The position numbers were made by a program, and so were the translations under genes. Below, one piece after another: positions 21,231 through 22,425 of a stretch of 22,425 bases of DNA. The DNA comes from Utricularia gibba (taxonomy: Eukaryota > Streptophyta > Magnoliopsida > Lamiales > Lentibulariaceae), in contig NEEC01000183.1 in assembly GCA_002189035.1 (NCBI GenBank), forward strand, positions 1 through 22,425, written 5' to 3'. Every line of letters starts with the position of its first letter. Position 1 is the stretch's first letter. The notes beneath the pieces were generated by a model, which had not been told where the DNA came from, ran no database searches, and was given only the letters and a program-made list of their open reading frames with translations.

Positions 21231-22425
21231 AGCCCGTGTGCATACGCAGCAGCACCACGAGGCCACATGGGCTTGGTTAATGCCCGCGTGCTCGAGCAGC
21301 AGCCACAAGGCCATACGGCCGTGGAAAAAAAGAAAAACAACCATAAAATACAATAAGCCAAAAAAAAAAATAAAATTGATAAACCCTTGGTTCGGTTCGG
21401 GCCCAATCAAACCCGTAGGGTTTAACCCGTTCGGGTTGAACAGAAAGACAACCCATGGGTCATGCAAACTGTAATACCCAGAATTTCATCGGGTTGGGTC
21501 CGAACCTGAATGGATCCAACCCAGGCCCATCTCTAATCATAATCATATGATATAGGTTTATTAAATTATAAATAATTGAAATACATTATTTATTAAACCG
21601 TAGGATAACTGTGAAAGCTTCTTTGACTTAATTATTACCATTTGATCCTCAGTTGTACTTTGGATGGAGTGTGTATTTTTACTTTAGTCAATTTAATTAG
21701 CATTCGATCCTTGGTTATGATTCAGATCATATTTGCTATTTTTTTACTTTAAATATTTTTATTATCATTCGATCCTTAAGTATAATGCGGATCGAGCGCG
21801 TATTTTTTATTTTAATATTTTTTATTAGCATTCGAACGTTAGGTATGCTGCGGATCGAGCGTATATTTTTCACACTCTCATATTTTTATTAGCCTTAGAT
21901 CCTTAGGTATACTTTGGATCGAGTGCATATTCATTTATTTTAAATCTTAATTAGCGTTCCACCGTTAGGAGCAATTTAGAACGTGTATACATTACAATGC
22001 CATGCCACACACGGGCGTGGTTTACGCACAACCCACGCCCGTGTGCCCTTGCAATGTAAACACGCTCCACATTGCTCCTAAGGATCGAGCGTTAACACAA
22101 GTTTCAAGTAAACCATCTCCACTCGATCCGAATCATGTCTAAAGACCGAAAGCCAATAAAATATTAAAATAAAAAATATATACGCTCGATCCGCATCATA
22201 TCTTAGAATCGAATGCAAATAGAATCGTTCAAATAAAAAATATACACTCGATTGGAATCTTAACCAAGGATCGAATGCTAATTAAAATGATTAAAATAAA
22301 AATGCACACTCCATCCAAAGTATAACTAAGGGTCGAATGCTAATAAAATTAAAAACTAAGAAACTTTCACATGTAGTATATGCTTTAATAACTAACGTAT
22401 TTACATTATTTATATTTTAATAAAC
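21009..22425 (+). repeat. Satellite unit 10, partial (1417 bp)
   Basis: The unit is cut by the window edge inside the right arm of the foldback element, about 16 bp before that arm's usual end. It carries about ten small indels, nearly all single-base changes in homopolymers or extra dinucleotides (CA, AC, TA). The full units carry none to four each. Confidence 0.93.
21539..22425. mobile_element. Foldback element, copy 10 (cut by window end)
   Basis: The left arm is complete and the right arm lacks about 16 bp. It carries an extra CA at about 21871, an extra CA at the tip at about 22007, one A fewer at about 22160, and an extra AT at about 22178. Confidence 0.83.

Larger units (their letters stand above)
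1..22425. repeat. Tandem array of a 2335 bp composite satellite (9.6 copies)
   Basis: The whole window is one direct tandem array. The landmark TCAACAAATGTGTCACG recurs at 2336, 4669, 7002, 9337, 11672, 14007, 16342, 18676 and 21009, with a variant carrying one extra A at 1. Spacing is 2333-2335 bp. Units 4, 5 and 6 are each 2335 bp with no indel noticed, so 2335 is taken as the consensus. Every other full-unit length is accounted for by the one-base indels noted in its entry. I saw no substitutions between copies where I compared them. Both array ends lie outside the window, so total copy number is unknown. Confidence 0.98.

Noticed and set aside
1-22425. rDNA intergenic spacer or 5S gene array.
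   Set aside because: No 18S, 5.8S, 25S or 5S sequence and no recognisable rRNA promoter is present in any unit. An intergenic spacer alone would not repeat without its genes.

Overview
This window looks like eukaryotic, most likely plant, repetitive DNA. It is one head-to-tail array of a complex satellite with a consensus unit of 2335 bp. Nine full units start at 1, 2336, 4669, 7002, 9337, 11672, 14007, 16342 and 18676. A tenth, partial unit runs from 21009 to the end. I find no intact protein-coding gene, no rRNA or tRNA gene, and no bacterial-type gene organisation. The open frames present are by-products of the repeats or pieces of a broken transposase. The plant assignment rests on a PIF/Harbinger-type transposase remnant of the plant style, a hAT-like GGGTT/CGGGCC-rich segment, and AT-rich foldback DNA next to GC-rich satellite monomers. 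The species cannot be named from this.

Each unit is a mosaic in a fixed order (first-unit coordinates). (1) 1-226: the last two monomers of a ~150 bp satellite. (2) 227-382: a GC-rich stretch followed by an A-rich stretch, not recognised. (3) 383-536: a hAT-terminus-like segment. (4) 537-1434: an AT-rich foldback (inverted-repeat) element whose arms are tandem ~62 bp subrepeats, with a GC-rich 13 bp perfect stem at the tip. (5) 1445-1700, minus strand: the C-terminal end of a PIF/Harbinger (DDE_Tnp_4-like) transposase, with one in-frame stop and two frame changes. (6) 1701-2335 and on into the next unit: ~150 bp monomers of two alternating types (A-B-A-B-A-B), the last cut short.

The hierarchy is therefore ~62 bp subrepeats inside foldback arms, ~150 bp monomers paired into ~300 bp dimers, and the whole composite repeated at 2335 bp. 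Wherever I compared units, they differ only by one- or two-base insertions or deletions, mostly in homopolymers, and I saw no base substitution. The length of every full unit is explained exactly by the indels listed. This points to very recent amplification or homogenisation, or to a rolling-circle or assembly origin. About ten further indels cluster in the last ~1.5 kb, which looks like poorly polished sequence near a contig or read end.

Nothing here works as an operon or pathway. If the locus has a function, it is more likely structural (satellite or heterochromatin) or RNA-based (small RNAs from the foldback hairpin) than protein-coding.
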